From assembly GCF_007748035.1 (NCBI RefSeq), contig NZ_CP036278.1:496001-560000 (forward strand): a DNA stretch of 64,000 bases, given 5' to 3'. A program made the translations under genes and the position numbers. Positions 17,458 to 26,982 of this stretch are shown piece after piece. The stretch comes from Aeoliella mucimassa. Lineage in GTDB: Bacteria > Planctomycetota > Planctomycetia > Pirellulales > Lacipirellulaceae. Under the pieces are notes generated by a model. It ran no database searches. It was not told where the DNA came from and saw only the letters and a list, made by a program, of their open reading frames with translations. Every line of letters begins with the position of its first letter. Within the stretch, counting starts at the first letter, position 1.

Positions 17458-17581
17458 AGCAACCGACAAACGGGGCGAGTGTGCGAAAACAGACCATTAT
17501 TACAGTTCACGCACACTTCGCTAGCCAGTGTGTCAGAATGTCGCAGTTAGCCACCCGTAGGAGGTGGGTATATAGGTCGGG

Positions 17582-19948
17582 TTACCGTCCGCCGGGCACG
17601 AGTTCGTTGTCGGCCAAACGGGTCCGCCAGAGCTTCACCGCGCGTTGCTGACGATTAGGCTCGGTGACTACCGGATTGTAGCCCAACGTCTTGCCACCAT
17701 AGATTTGCTTAAGGTTATGGATGGCCAGCACGCGATACTCCAGGCGATCGTGCTCGAGCCAATCGATCAGTTGGCGGGTGATGCCGCTCTTGACCTGATC
17801 GGGGGTCGTGCCGATTTGCGCGGGAGTGTAACCGCGAAGCATGTTAAACAAGTCGTCGGCCAGGTCGGCACCTCGTTGCTCGGTAAGCGTCTGGTGAACC
17901 AGCTTCGCCGCTTGGGTGCTACGCGACATCGCCAAGCGAAGTTGCGTGATGTGGTCGTCCCAGTTCGATTGCTGCTGCGTGTCGGCCAACGCTTGCACGA
18001 AGGGTACGAACTGACCAACATGCGTCGCACACGTGGCCGCGAGTGCTTTGTCTTCGCGACGGCGAGAGGTTTCGAACAGTTCCAGCAACTGAATGCGGGC
18101 GGGGCGTTCGGTGTCGAGTTGCTCTTCGAACGAACTCGATACGTTCTTCTCCAGGTAGTCGAGCGACTTGCCTTCGAGCCAACCCGCGTCGTCGGTCAAC
18201 GCCACCGGCGCGGCATCATGCCATTCCCATTGCGAGGCCGTGGCCACCGGCAGGGTGCCCCAGGTCAGGTTGCCCGTGGGAGCGTAGAGCATCGCGTGGA
18301 ATGCACCCAGCGAGTTCTCGACATCCGCGCCGGGGATGAAGGGGCGATCGACATCCAAGGCCAGCACGGCCGTCGATTCCATCACTACCTTCTTCGACTC
18401 GTCGCCGATCATTAGTTCCACTTCTACCGGTTCCATCCCGGTGTTGAGCAGCAGGAAGCGGCCATAGGTCACCGCGATCCGCGGCATCTTGCCATCGTCG
18501 CCATAGCTAACCACTGCATTCGCCCCGTCGCACATCTCTACACGCAAGGCACCCGAGGCCAACGCGAGCGAGGGTCGATAGGTCGGCAGCGACAGCAGGT
18601 GGTCGCCTTCGATGATGCTCGGGCGAGTCGGCAAACGGAGCCAAGCCCCTTTCGCTTCGTCCCAGCGGAGCAGCACTTCCTGCGAAGTTACCACGGTGCC
18701 CAGCGGCATCGGCCCAGCAGGCTCAGTGGCTTCGTCGGTGGCTGATTCCATCTCGGCGGCATCGACCGAGGGGTCGGCCGTCGGATCCACTAGCGGATCC
18801 ACCAACGGATCGACCACGTTGTTGGGATTCATCGCAATGAGAGGTTCGGTGGTGTCGGCCGCATCGGTCACGGGAGGTTGCTCGACGATGGTGGTCTCTT
18901 CCACCACCACGTCAGGCGTGACAGCCGTGTCGGGTATTTCGAGCGGTGGTACTTCAATCGCCGGAGTCGAGTCGACCATCGCTTCGTCACCGTCGGCTGG
19001 TTCCACGACCGGTACCATTTCTTCGACGACGGCTTCGGGAGTCGGATCTTCGAGCGGGCCATCCAGACCGGTGATCACCGGTAGTACAAAGTCGTCTTGC
19101 TCGTCTTCGGTTGCGGGAGCCGGAGTCAGTTCGTCGGGACCACCTGGAACGGTGGGAGCATCAATCGTAAGTACCTCGGGCTCAACATTCTCTTCGGGAT
19201 CGACCGGCGCTGCAGGAGTGCCAGCATCGGGCGCGGGGGTGTTCGCATCGGCCTGGGCGACCTCTGTTTCCGACGAGTTGTCGGAGTTGAGCATGCCGTT
19301 GGGGCCGAACAGCATGAAGCCGCCGAAGCCAAGCAGCAGGGCAGCCGCGAACATCAGCGCGTAGCGACCCATCGACGACGATTCGCTCGCCCGCAGGTAG
19401 TCGGGCACTTCCGACTTGTGGGGCTCGGCCAGCGTGCTCTTGGGGGTGACCTTCTCGGCCGGGGCGGGAGTGGTTTCCACCGGGGCTTCGGCCTCCGCTT
19501 CGGCGGTGGCTGCGCCGGCCATGGGGTGGGGAGCATCGAGTCGCAGCTTGCGCCACTCGTCGACACGGGTGGGGATGCCGTACATCCGCTCGCGCATGGC
19601 GGGGTCGATCTCGGCCGGTTCGCCGAGGACCATTGTCAGGATGTGATGGCAAGAAGCCACTTCGGCAAGATGCACATCGGAGTCCAAGCAGACCTGCTGG
19701 TATTCCGACATGTCGTCGGCCGACATCGTGCTGTCGAGGTATTCGGCTGCCGCGTTGGGGTCGAGGTCCATGCCATCGCCGAGTACCGGAGGGGCGCCCA
19801 GACGCAGCCGCCGCATGGCATCGCGGGTGCGGTGCAGCAGTTCGGTCGCGTTCTCGCTGGAAGCTACCTGTTTGGCCAAGTTCTCTTGATCTGCGGGATC
19901 AAGAATATCGTCCATATAAGCCAGTAGGGTGCGTAGGGTAAGTCGCAT
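17582..19948 (-). CDS. Large planctomycete membrane protein with anti-sigma/FecR-like layout
   Basis: A 788-residue protein beginning MRLTLRTLLAYMDDILDPAD. The first 130 or so residues are a soluble helical region recalling zinc-less anti-sigma factors. A single transmembrane helix follows at about 192-215 (YALMFAAALLLGFGGFMLF), then a Pro/Asp/Glu/Val-rich linker to about 410 with VDPLVDPLVDP-type repeats. From about 415 there is a beta-rich domain resembling FecR (TSQEVLLRWDEAKGAWLRLP, then RFLLLNTGMEPVEVELMIG), ending in an all-helical segment. I read it as cytoplasmic N-terminus and outside C-terminus. No sigma factor gene is adjacent, so a role in signalling is only inferred. Confidence 0.8.
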   Translation of the reverse strand: MRLTLRTLLAYMDDILDPADQENLAKQVASSENATELLHRTRDAMRRLRLGAPPVLGDGMDLDPNAAAEYLDSTMSADDMSEYQQVCLDSDVHLAEVASCHHILTMVLGEPAEIDPAMRERMYGIPTRVDEWRKLRLDAPHPMAGAATAEAEAEAPVETTPAPAEKVTPKSTLAEPHKSEVPDYLRASESSSMGRYALMFAAALLLGFGGFMLFGPNGMLNSDNSSETEVAQADANTPAPDAGTPAAPVDPEENVEPEVLTIDAPTVPGGPDELTPAPATEDEQDDFVLPVITGLDGPLEDPTPEAVVEEMVPVVEPADGDEAMVDSTPAIEVPPLEIPDTAVTPDVVVEETTIVEQPPVTDAADTTEPLIAMNPNNVVDPLVDPLVDPTADPSVDAAEMESATDEATEPAGPMPLGTVVTSQEVLLRWDEAKGAWLRLPTRPSIIEGDHLLSLPTYRPSLALASGALRVEMCDGANAVVSYGDDGKMPRIAVTYGRFLLLNTGMEPVEVELMIGDESKKVVMESTAVLALDVDRPFIPGADVENSLGAFHAMLYAPTGNLTWGTLPVATASQWEWHDAAPVALTDDAGWLEGKSLDYLEKNVSSSFEEQLDTERPARIQLLELFETSRRREDKALAATCATHVGQFVPFVQALADTQQQSNWDDHITQLRLAMSRSTQAAKLVHQTLTEQRGADLADDLFNMLRGYTPAQIGTTPDQVKSGITRQLIDWLEHDRLEYRVLAIHNLKQIYGGKTLGYNPVVTEPNRQQRAVKLWRTRLADNELVPGGR

Positions 19949-20096
19949 GGTATTCGCAGGGAGTAAAAGGCATCACTCGGTTCGCCGTACGGCTTGCGTG
20001 CGGGCGAGGGTACGCGGAACCGCGCGTATCCATAAGAGTTAGTGGCAACTCGGCGACCGATCCGTGCAAGAAAATGCCACAAAGGCGAAAAAATCG

Positions 20097-20357
20097 CTAC
20101 GAGCGGTGCGTTGCCACCAGCACCGCGATGCCAGCCAACGTCACAAACCCTGTGACCACAAAGGGATGCAGCGGCGGCTCGACCGGCGGCGGGGTTTGCC
20201 AACTGCTCGGCTGTTCCCACCCGTCGACGGTGCGGACCCACGTGAGTTGCGTGGGAGAGTGGGCCATTTCAGTCTCGAGATCGTTGCGCGTTGGCACCAC
20301 GGCCGCTATCGCTCCTACCGATAGCAAAAACAACGTGATGAAAAGGATGCTACGCAA
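20097..20357 (-). CDS. Small membrane protein, two predicted TM helices
   Basis: An 86-residue reading frame with a hydrophobic N-terminus (RSILFITLFLLSVGAIAAVV), a middle part containing LTWVRTVDGWEQPSSWQ, and a second hydrophobic helix near the end (PFVVTGFVTLAGIAVLVA). The start is taken as TTG at 20357 because the upstream in-frame sequence to 20612 is Arg/Cys/His-rich and looks non-coding. The TTG start and the lack of a clear ribosome binding site keep confidence moderate. It lies 148 bases upstream of the large membrane protein gene on the same strand. Confidence 0.5.
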   Translation of the reverse strand: MRSILFITLFLLSVGAIAAVVPTRNDLETEMAHSPTQLTWVRTVDGWEQPSSWQTPPPVEPPLHPFVVTGFVTLAGIAVLVATHRS

Positions 20358-20690
20358 CGGACTTGCCCACCAGCGAAGAGAATCGCTCGAGTGGTGCTGC
20401 CAGAGAGAACCCAGGCAGCACCACTGGAGACGAAAGAAGGATGCTGGGGATGGGTAAACGCAGCCGTCGTGCCAGAGCCGCGGGGGGAAGCTCGCGATGC
20501 GATGCAAGTGCTTGCGATTACGGCACTTAGGGCGTTTCGCCGCCCAATGCACCGAGTCGCTGGTGTGGCAAAAGCACCTCATCGCTGTGGGTGCGCGTCG
20601 CGGAAGTGCCACGTGTCGCTAGGAAGCAACGAGCCGCTTGCCGAGTAGCCGAGGGCAAACCGGTTCGACAATTGGGCCGTTTTTCGCTGG

Positions 20691-21277
20691 AAATTGGCCA
20701 CTGATAGTGGTCTAATGAATAGGTATTTGAGGCTTTTGGCTATCCGCTTTCGGCTGTTGGCTTTCGGTGAAAGGAGGTTTGCGAGATGTGATGCTTGTTT
20801 GAATGGCAGACTCATAGCGACGCGCAGGCGAATGGTTGCTGGCGTGGGCGCTGGCTGCTGCGCGTGTTGGTAATTTGGGTGATGGGGCTGCGTCGCTGTC
20901 GCTCCTGGACCGCATCCTACAACTTGCGCGTTGGTAATGCGTGTGAAGTGACTCGCTGAGATCTTTCAGTCGCTGGAAGCTCCCTCAAGATGACATCCCC
21001 TATCTCCTGACCCCCGAATCCTGACTCCTCCCAACAATAGTTTCCCACCCATGGGAATCTATTTTGGGCAACTATCGCGGAGGTGTTGATGCAACTTGTT
21101 ACCGGTCAACGACTTGCGATAGATTCCCATCGCGAAAATAGATTCCCACTCGATGCGTTTTGGGAAATGGGAATCTATTGGGGCGCGAAAACCGCTGGTT
21201 TTGCAGCGTGGGCGAAGATTCAATTTTCCCATCGGTGGGTAAATTGGGAATCTATTCGCACGGCGTGGGAATCTATT
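20691..21277. repeat. Composite intergenic repeat, copy A
   Basis: This gene-poor stretch shares four blocks, in the same order and orientation, with 46597-47119. (i) AATTGGCCAC followed by TCTAATG and AGGT at about 20691-20724. (ii) A segment with GTGATGCTTGTTT and AGCGACGCGCAGGCGAA at about 20750-20865. (iii) A REP-like block at 20959-20996. (iv) A 242-base core at 21036-21277. The core opens with AATAGTTTCCCA-CCCA-TGGGAATCTATT (a 12-base hairpin with one mismatch) and carries TGGGAATCTATT again at 21168, 21245 and 21266, plus inverted at 21138 and, without its last base, at 21119. Core A and core B have equal length with no gaps. Confidence 0.85.
20959..20996. repeat. REP-like dispersed repeat, copy 1
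   Basis: GATCTTTCAGTCGCTGGAAG followed by CTCCCTCAAGATGACAT. The same short block recurs at 37121, 38548 (inverted), 38672 and 46794. Confidence 0.75.
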
Positions 21278-21753
21278 CTGATCCGGCGGCAAGTTAGCGG
21301 ACTTGGGTGGAGTGCAAAGGCAAGCAGGCATGCCCAACCTGCTGAGGCTGCCAATCCGCAACTTGCGGTTCGGTCCGCTTTCGCGAGGCTTGTACGAACG
21401 AGTATGCAATCGCATTTTTATTTATCTTCGCGCGGTGTTGGTTGGTGCTTTACAGCCTCGCTATTCGGCACCAATTATTGCTTCAGTAATTCCGAAAATT
21501 TGCATCCGTGCGCGCAGCAAGAGAGTGTCCAATGCGCCACAGATTACCAGGCGATTACAAGCAGTAGCTTCGCGCAACTCGTTTTTTGGATGTTAGTCGA
21601 GTAATGCCAAGTACTTGCGACGCGATTTTAAAATTAGTGCTTGGGTCCTACGGAATGAGTGCATAGAATGCACTCACACCACAGAGCGCGTGCCGTGTGC
21701 AAGGAAGCTTTCGGCCTGTGAACAAGCTGCCCTCTCACGTGCATAACATCATC

Positions 21754-22266
21754 ATGCCCCAACGCAATTCACGTACAACTCGTGCGATCCGCGAAGCGGA
21801 AGGTTACTTGGAACTAGGACTCCCTGAGTACGCAGCGATGGTGCTGCGTCGCCGGCAAACCGTCGTTGTCGACAGCGCCAGGGCCAACTACCTGCTTGGC
21901 GAAGCACTGCGCGAAGTCGAGCGATATAACGAAGCCGCGGAACCACTCGAACGGGCGATCGAGCTCATGCCCGAAGACATGCATGCGAGCCTCGCGCTGG
22001 CATGGTGTTACAAGCGAACCGGTCGGCTGAAGCATGCGATCGAGACCTTGGAAGTCGCCCTGGAGAGCGACCCCCGCGAAGCGATTCTGCATTACAACCT
22101 GGCTTGCTATTGGAGCTTGGCTCGCAATCGTCGCCGGGCGCTCCGGTGCTTGAGTCGCGCGCTCGATCTCGATGGCAACTACCTGGACCTGGTGCCTTAC
22201 GAGTCGGACTTTGACGCGATGCGTGATGATCCCGACTTTCAGTTGCTCACTAGCCTGATCGTGTGA
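21754..22266 (+). CDS. TPR repeat protein
   Basis: A 170-residue soluble protein beginning MPQRNSRTTRAIREAEGYLE. About three to four TPR-like helical pairs follow, for example ARANYLLGEALREVERYNEA, MHASLALAWCYKRTGRLKHA and AILHYNLACYWSLARNRRRA. TPR arrays mediate protein contacts, and the partner is unknown. The ATG at 21754 is chosen; a GTG at 21697 would add 19 residues unlike the rest. It is followed after 169 bases by a glycosyltransferase gene on the same strand, with no clear functional link. Confidence 0.8.
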   Translation: MPQRNSRTTRAIREAEGYLELGLPEYAAMVLRRRQTVVVDSARANYLLGEALREVERYNEAAEPLERAIELMPEDMHASLALAWCYKRTGRLKHAIETLEVALESDPREAILHYNLACYWSLARNRRRALRCLSRALDLDGNYLDLVPYESDFDAMRDDPDFQLLTSLIV

Positions 22267-22435
22267 GTGATTCGCTAGTCAAGTCAGCTACTCGGCTGCA
22301 TGCAACATCCGGCGATACGATCGCCGGCCCGCTAGAACGCTCTCCGCGGAACTGGTAGGTTTGCGTAGAACGGGTGGCCTGTAGCAGGTACAGGCGACCA
22401 TCGCGCCGCTCCGCACGTTTATCGCTGAGAGTCCG

Positions 22436-23239
22436 TTGAATACTGCCGCATCGTCTGAGTCTGCCTCGTTGTCGTCGGAGCCTGGTCCGCAGCTTCTGGT
22501 ATCGATCTGCACGTATAACGAGCGCGAGAATCTACCGCCGCTGGTGGAGTCGATTCACGAGCACGCACCCGACGCCCACATACTGGTAGTCGACGACGGC
22601 TCGCCCGACGGCACCGGCGAGCTAGCCGACCAACTGGCCGAGAGCGACCCTCGGTTTCGTGTGCTGCACCGAGCCGGCAAGCAGGGGCTCGGCACCGCCA
22701 TCCTGGCAGCGGTGAACTACGCCATCGAGCATCACTACGACCAGTGGCTTAACCTCGATGCCGACTTTAGCCATCATCCGAAGTACATACCCGCCATCCG
22801 CGCAGCGATGGGCCACGCCGACGTAGTGATCGGTTCGCGCTACGTGCCCGGCGGCGGTACTGTGGACTGGGGATTCAAACGCCGGGCGATGAGCTGGGCC
22901 ATCAACACCTACGCTCGCACGCTGCTGCGATTGCCGGTACGCGACACCAGCGGCAGCTACCGTTGCTACCGACTCGATCGGTTGCGCGAGCTCGACTTCA
23001 GCCTGTTCAAAGCCCGCGGCTACGCAGTGCTCGAAGAGCTGCTGTACCGCTGTCGGCGGATCGGTTGCCGCTTTGCCGAGGTGCCGATCGTGTTCGAAGA
23101 CCGCCGCTACGGGCAGTCGAAAATCAACTACGGCGAAGTCTTCGCTGCCTTGAGGGTGATCGCCAGCCTAAGCCTCGAAAGCCTGACCAGTAAACGCGTG
23201 ACGAAAGCGAGTGTGAGTGAAGCGGAAGGAGTTTCGTGA
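22436..23239 (+). CDS. Polyprenol-phosphate mannosyltransferase-like GT2 enzyme
   Basis: A family 2 glycosyltransferase of the dolichol-phosphate mannose synthase type, 267 residues. Motifs: VSICTYNERENLPPLV at the start of the GT-A fold, VVDDGSPDGTGELAD (nucleotide binding), LNLDADFSHHP (the DxD-like metal site), GSRYVPGGGTVDWG and the C-terminal VPIVFEDRRYGQSKI. It would transfer a sugar, probably mannose or glucose from GDP or UDP, to a polyprenyl phosphate at the inner membrane. No C-terminal membrane helices are present, as in the single-domain DPM1 class. The start is TTG at 22436 after a GAGAG site. This start is the least certain part. Confidence 0.88.
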   Translation: MNTAASSESASLSSEPGPQLLVSICTYNERENLPPLVESIHEHAPDAHILVVDDGSPDGTGELADQLAESDPRFRVLHRAGKQGLGTAILAAVNYAIEHHYDQWLNLDADFSHHPKYIPAIRAAMGHADVVIGSRYVPGGGTVDWGFKRRAMSWAINTYARTLLRLPVRDTSGSYRCYRLDRLRELDFSLFKARGYAVLEELLYRCRRIGCRFAEVPIVFEDRRYGQSKINYGEVFAALRVIASLSLESLTSKRVTKASVSEAEGVS

Positions 23240-23281
23240 GTGTTCCGCTAACAGCAATGGAAGAAGAAGCTTAGCTTCGTG

Positions 23282-23761
23282 CTAAGCGGCGGCGAAGAGT
23301 TCGGCGTAGTCGAGTACCCAGCGTTCGATGATTTGCTTGAACTCATCGAGGTCGGTGTCGTCGAGTTTGCGGAAGAACTGGCGATTGAAGTTCTCTTTGT
23401 TCCGCACCGCCCCTTTGGCGGTCAGCTCGAGCACGTGGTACGTGTTGAAGGTGCCGACCAGTAGTTGCACTCGGCTGTAAGCGTTGTTGCGTTTGCCGCG
23501 GTCGAGCACCAGGTCGTCGCGAGTCACGGCGCCGCCCCAGCCGCGTTCTTCCATCACGGTCTCGTAGCGAAAGCCGGGAAAGTTATCCGACAGTTGCGCA
23601 AGGCAGTGCTCGATGTGATCGGTCAGTTCCAACCGATAGTTCGAGTGCAACCGGCGGAGTTCCTCCTCGCTCATCGCCGCGGCCGCTTCGCGCTGCTCGC
23701 GTTCGTCGCGGGCGCGTTTTCCTCGTTCGGTGGCAATCTGCAATCGCTGGCGAAAATCCAT
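23282..23761 (-). CDS. Conserved hypothetical protein
   Basis: A 159-residue soluble protein with a highly charged N-terminal helix (RQRLQIATERGKRARDEREQ). The domain after it contains FRYETVMEERGWGGAVTRDD, YSRVQLLVGTFNTYHVLEL and ends FKQIIERWVLDYAELFAAA. There is no signal peptide, no membrane segment and no known family that I recognise. It is convergent with the upstream glycosyltransferase gene and co-directional with tex, 140 bases downstream of it. Confidence 0.7.
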   Translation of the reverse strand: MDFRQRLQIATERGKRARDEREQREAAAAMSEEELRRLHSNYRLELTDHIEHCLAQLSDNFPGFRYETVMEERGWGGAVTRDDLVLDRGKRNNAYSRVQLLVGTFNTYHVLELTAKGAVRNKENFNRQFFRKLDDTDLDEFKQIIERWVLDYAELFAAA

Positions 23762-23901
23762 AGAGCGGCAACAAGGGGGATAGGGCAGGGGGGCGAAAGG
23801 GCGAAACAGCCAATTCTACGCCAGCGACGGGGCTCCGCCCACCCCGTTCCGTGCGGAACGGGGATCGGTAGCCAGCGGGCCTTCGGCAAATCTCGGCAAG
23901 A

Positions 23902-26517
23902 TTAGCTGCCGCTGTTCGAATCGTCCTGCTTGTCTTTCGTCGACTGCTTTTTGTGGAATTGCAGCAAATCGCTGAAGCTTCGCATCGCTTCTTTGCCCTC
24001 TTCCATCTCCTTGGTGAGCGGCACCACCTCGCGTTTGGCTCGCTTCTCGAAGCTGCCAGTGCGGGGTCGTTGAGGCTTCTCGCCGCGGCGGCCACGTCGA
24101 TCGCCCCGGCGTCCGCCGCCGCCACCGCCAGCCGAGCCGCGCGAGTCGTCGCGACGACCACCACCGCTGCGGGGTGGGCGCGAGGAGGTCGAGGCGGAAG
24201 CGCCTTGCTCGCCACCGCCACTGCCAGCGGCCGGAGCGGCTTCTCCTGGTTTTGCCCCGGAGCTGTCGGTCTTCGGCTTTTGCGGTCGCCGCTTCGGTCG
24301 TCGCCGAGGAGCTTTCTCGGGCTTAGGACGTTCGGTGCCAGGTTCGATCATCGTCAGCGCGACCCGACGGCGCTCCGTGTCGATCGCGGTCACCCAGCAG
24401 TCGACTTGATCGCCGACCGATACGACCTGATGCGGATCGCGAACGTAGTCGTTCTGCATCTGGCTCACATGAACCAGACCTGAGTCGGACAGGCCGACGT
24501 CGACGAACGCTCCGAAGTCGACCACGTTCAGCACAGTGCCGCTGAGCTTCATGCCGACTTCCAGGTCGTCGAGCTTCACCACGTCGCGGCGGAACACCGG
24601 CGGCGGCAAGTCGCTACGCAGGTCGCGGCCGGGACGCTCGAGGGCTTCGATCAACTGCGCAACGGAGTGCTCGCCGAGTTCCAGCTTGGCTGCCAGTTCG
24701 GCGCGGTCACGTCCTTCGAGCGCGGCGGCAAACTTCTTGGCCCAACCTTCGCGGCCAACCTCGGAAGTTTCGATGCCAAGCTCGGACAGCAATCGCTCGG
24801 CGGCTGCGTAGCTTTCGGGGTGCACCCAAGTGGTATCAAGCGGATTGTCGCCGCCGTCGATCTTCAAGAAGCCAGCGGCTTGCACGAACGTCGCCTCGCC
24901 TAGCCCGTTGACGTCAAGCAGCTGCTGACGCGACTGGAACGGGCCTTTCTCGGTGCGGTGTTCTAGGATGCGTCGGGCGACCAACTGGTTGAGACCTGCG
25001 ACGTTCTTCAGCAGCGCACTACTGGCGGTGTTCACGTCGACACCCACGAAGCTCACGCACGACTCGACTGTTTGGTTGAGCGTGTCCTTCAGATGGGCCG
25101 GCTTCGCGTCGTGTTGGTAGAGACCAACGCCGATACTGGCCGGATCGATTTTCACGAGCTCGCTCAGCGGATCCTGCAGGCGGCGACCGATGGAAATCGC
25201 GCTGCGGTCGATCGCTTCGCAGTCGGGGAACTCCTCGCGGCCGATCGCACTGGTGGAGTACACGCTGGCGCCGGCTTCGTTAACAATCACATACTGAATT
25301 TCGGTGTCGGCCAGTTCGCCGGCCAGCAGTTCGCTCACCATGTTCTCAGTCGGGCGACAAGCCGAGCCGTTGCCGATGGCAATCACCGACGGCGAATGCT
25401 CGCGGATAAACTCGAGCAACTGTGTGCGGGCCTCGGCGGTTTTCTCTTCGCTGCCGGTGATGTTCACCAGCCCGATGGTTACCAGGTTGCCATGCTCGTC
25501 GATCATGGCCAGCTTGCAGCCGTTCTTATAACCAGGATCGATCGCCAGTACGCGTCGCCCCGGCACCGGTGGTTGCAGCAACAGCGCCCGCAAGTTGCGC
25601 GCGAACACTTCGATCGCGTGGGTCTCGGCTTTGTCAGTCAGCTCCCGGCGCGATTCGCGTTCGAGGCTCGGCAACACCAGCCGCTCGAGGGCGTCCTTCA
25701 TGCAGCCCCGCAGGTACTCGGCATGCGCGTGCTCGGCGGGCACGGCTTGCTCGATGGCCAACTGCTCGAGCGCGGCGGCGTCGCATTCCACGCCGACGCG
25801 AAGCACCTTGGCCTTCTCGCCGCGGTTGATGGCCAGCACCCGATGGGGCGGCACCCGCGAAAGTGGTTCGCGATAGTCGAAATAGTCTTTGAACTGGGCG
25901 TTCTTCTTGTGATCGTCCGAAATCTTGGTCGCAACCAACTTGCCGGTCTTGCGATACAGTTTGCGCAGTCGTTGACGCAACTCCGCTTGCTCGCTGTACC
26001 GCTCGGCCAGGATGTGGCCAGCACCAATCAGCGCGGCCGCACCGTTTTCGACTTTGCGATCTTCGCTAACGAACTGAGCCGCCCGGGCGTCGAGATCCTG
26101 GGCCGCTTCGGCCTGGTCGAGAATCTCCATGGCCAGCGGTTCGAGCCCTTGCTCGCGAGCCTTGGAAGCCAGCGACTGCTTCTTTGGCTTGTACGGCAGA
26201 TAGAGGTCTTCGAGGCGCCGGAGCGTCTCGGCCGCCTCGACACTGGCCCGCAACTCGTCGGTGAGTTTGTGCTGCGACTCAAGCGAGCGAAGGATGGTTC
26301 CCTTGCGTGCCTCCAAGTTTCGCAGATCGGCCACCGCGGCGCGTATGTGTTCGATTTGTTCTTCATCAAGCCCGCCAGTCTGATCGCGGCGGTAGCGGGT
26401 GATGAACGGAATGGTGTTACCTGCGTCGAGTAGCTCGACCGTGGCGCGCACTTGTTCCACTGGCAACTTAGTGGACCGGGCAACCCTAGTGAGATCGACT
26501 GCGAGAGAGGAATCCAT
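23902..26517 (-). CDS. tex: Tex-like S1 RNA-binding transcription accessory protein
   Basis: An 871-residue Tex. It has an N-terminal helical part (VEQVRATVELLDAGNTIPFI, then TRYRRDQTGGLDEEQ), the YqgF/RNase H-like domain (VLAIDPGYKNGCKLAMID), HhH repeats (VESCVSFVGVDVNTAS, then GPFQSRQQLLDVNGLGEATF) and an S1 domain at about 648-728 (LSGTVLNVVDFGAFVDVGL). Beyond the usual end, a tail of about 140 residues is basic and Gly/Arg-rich, low in complexity, and ends in a charged helix. Tex affects transcription of stress and toxin genes in several bacteria, and the S1 domain binds nucleic acid. The long RG-rich tail is an addition not found in E. coli YhgF. Confidence 0.93.
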   Translation of the reverse strand: MDSSLAVDLTRVARSTKLPVEQVRATVELLDAGNTIPFITRYRRDQTGGLDEEQIEHIRAAVADLRNLEARKGTILRSLESQHKLTDELRASVEAAETLRRLEDLYLPYKPKKQSLASKAREQGLEPLAMEILDQAEAAQDLDARAAQFVSEDRKVENGAAALIGAGHILAERYSEQAELRQRLRKLYRKTGKLVATKISDDHKKNAQFKDYFDYREPLSRVPPHRVLAINRGEKAKVLRVGVECDAAALEQLAIEQAVPAEHAHAEYLRGCMKDALERLVLPSLERESRRELTDKAETHAIEVFARNLRALLLQPPVPGRRVLAIDPGYKNGCKLAMIDEHGNLVTIGLVNITGSEEKTAEARTQLLEFIREHSPSVIAIGNGSACRPTENMVSELLAGELADTEIQYVIVNEAGASVYSTSAIGREEFPDCEAIDRSAISIGRRLQDPLSELVKIDPASIGVGLYQHDAKPAHLKDTLNQTVESCVSFVGVDVNTASSALLKNVAGLNQLVARRILEHRTEKGPFQSRQQLLDVNGLGEATFVQAAGFLKIDGGDNPLDTTWVHPESYAAAERLLSELGIETSEVGREGWAKKFAAALEGRDRAELAAKLELGEHSVAQLIEALERPGRDLRSDLPPPVFRRDVVKLDDLEVGMKLSGTVLNVVDFGAFVDVGLSDSGLVHVSQMQNDYVRDPHQVVSVGDQVDCWVTAIDTERRRVALTMIEPGTERPKPEKAPRRRPKRRPQKPKTDSSGAKPGEAAPAAGSGGGEQGASASTSSRPPRSGGGRRDDSRGSAGGGGGGRRGDRRGRRGEKPQRPRTGSFEKRAKREVVPLTKEMEEGKEAMRSFSDLLQFHKKQSTKDKQDDSNSGS

Positions 26518-26982
26518 GAAAAGCCTTGTGACAGGCGAGCGACACGTGTCACCCGAGGAAGGGGTGATAGACGAACCTAGTAGCTAGTGGCTCGTGGCTC
26601 GAACAGAAAGGAAAGGTCTGAAGTTTACGAATGCAATTCAAAAGACAATGGGGGGATTATTCAAAACGTCGGCGAGTGACCAATAGGTAGATCGAGAAGA
26701 GGATGCGATGGTTCGGTTCTCTCGCTCAACGATGGGATGGGAATGCAATGCTATCAAAGATTCATCATACAGGTTTTCACAGGGTATTTTGAATGGCTCG
26801 GGCCGAACCTGTCAAGAAATCCCGGCAGCATTGCTAGCGGTTAAAACAGTTTTTTTCCTCAAAACCGGCCTATACCGCCAATCGGGCTAATTGCTCGCTG
26901 ATGGGCTACCCGATGTTAACCGAGCCGGAAAGATGCCGGCCGCTCGTCTACCCCCAACGATTGAAGTGAAGGATTCACGCCG
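26518..26982. other. Intergenic stretch, no gene seen
   Basis: 465 bases between the divergent tex and small-protein genes, more AT-rich than the flanks. It should hold both promoters. I saw a run of seven T residues at about 26850 followed by a CCTCAAAACCGGCC segment, but no hairpin or RNA gene that can be supported. Confidence 0.4.

Noticed and set aside
20391-20648. Frames upstream of the small membrane protein on both strands
   Set aside because: Composition is unlike the neighbouring genes; only the part downstream of 20357 on the minus strand shows membrane helices.
21036-21277. CRISPR-like array of TGGGAATCTATT
   Set aside because: Units are only 12 bases, occur in both orientations, have irregular spacing and no cas genes are near.
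21083-21604. Plus-strand frame through repeat core A, similar to one in core B
   Set aside because: The shared part changes mainly at codon positions 1 and 2, and the parts beyond the repeat are unrelated, so it is not a protein family.
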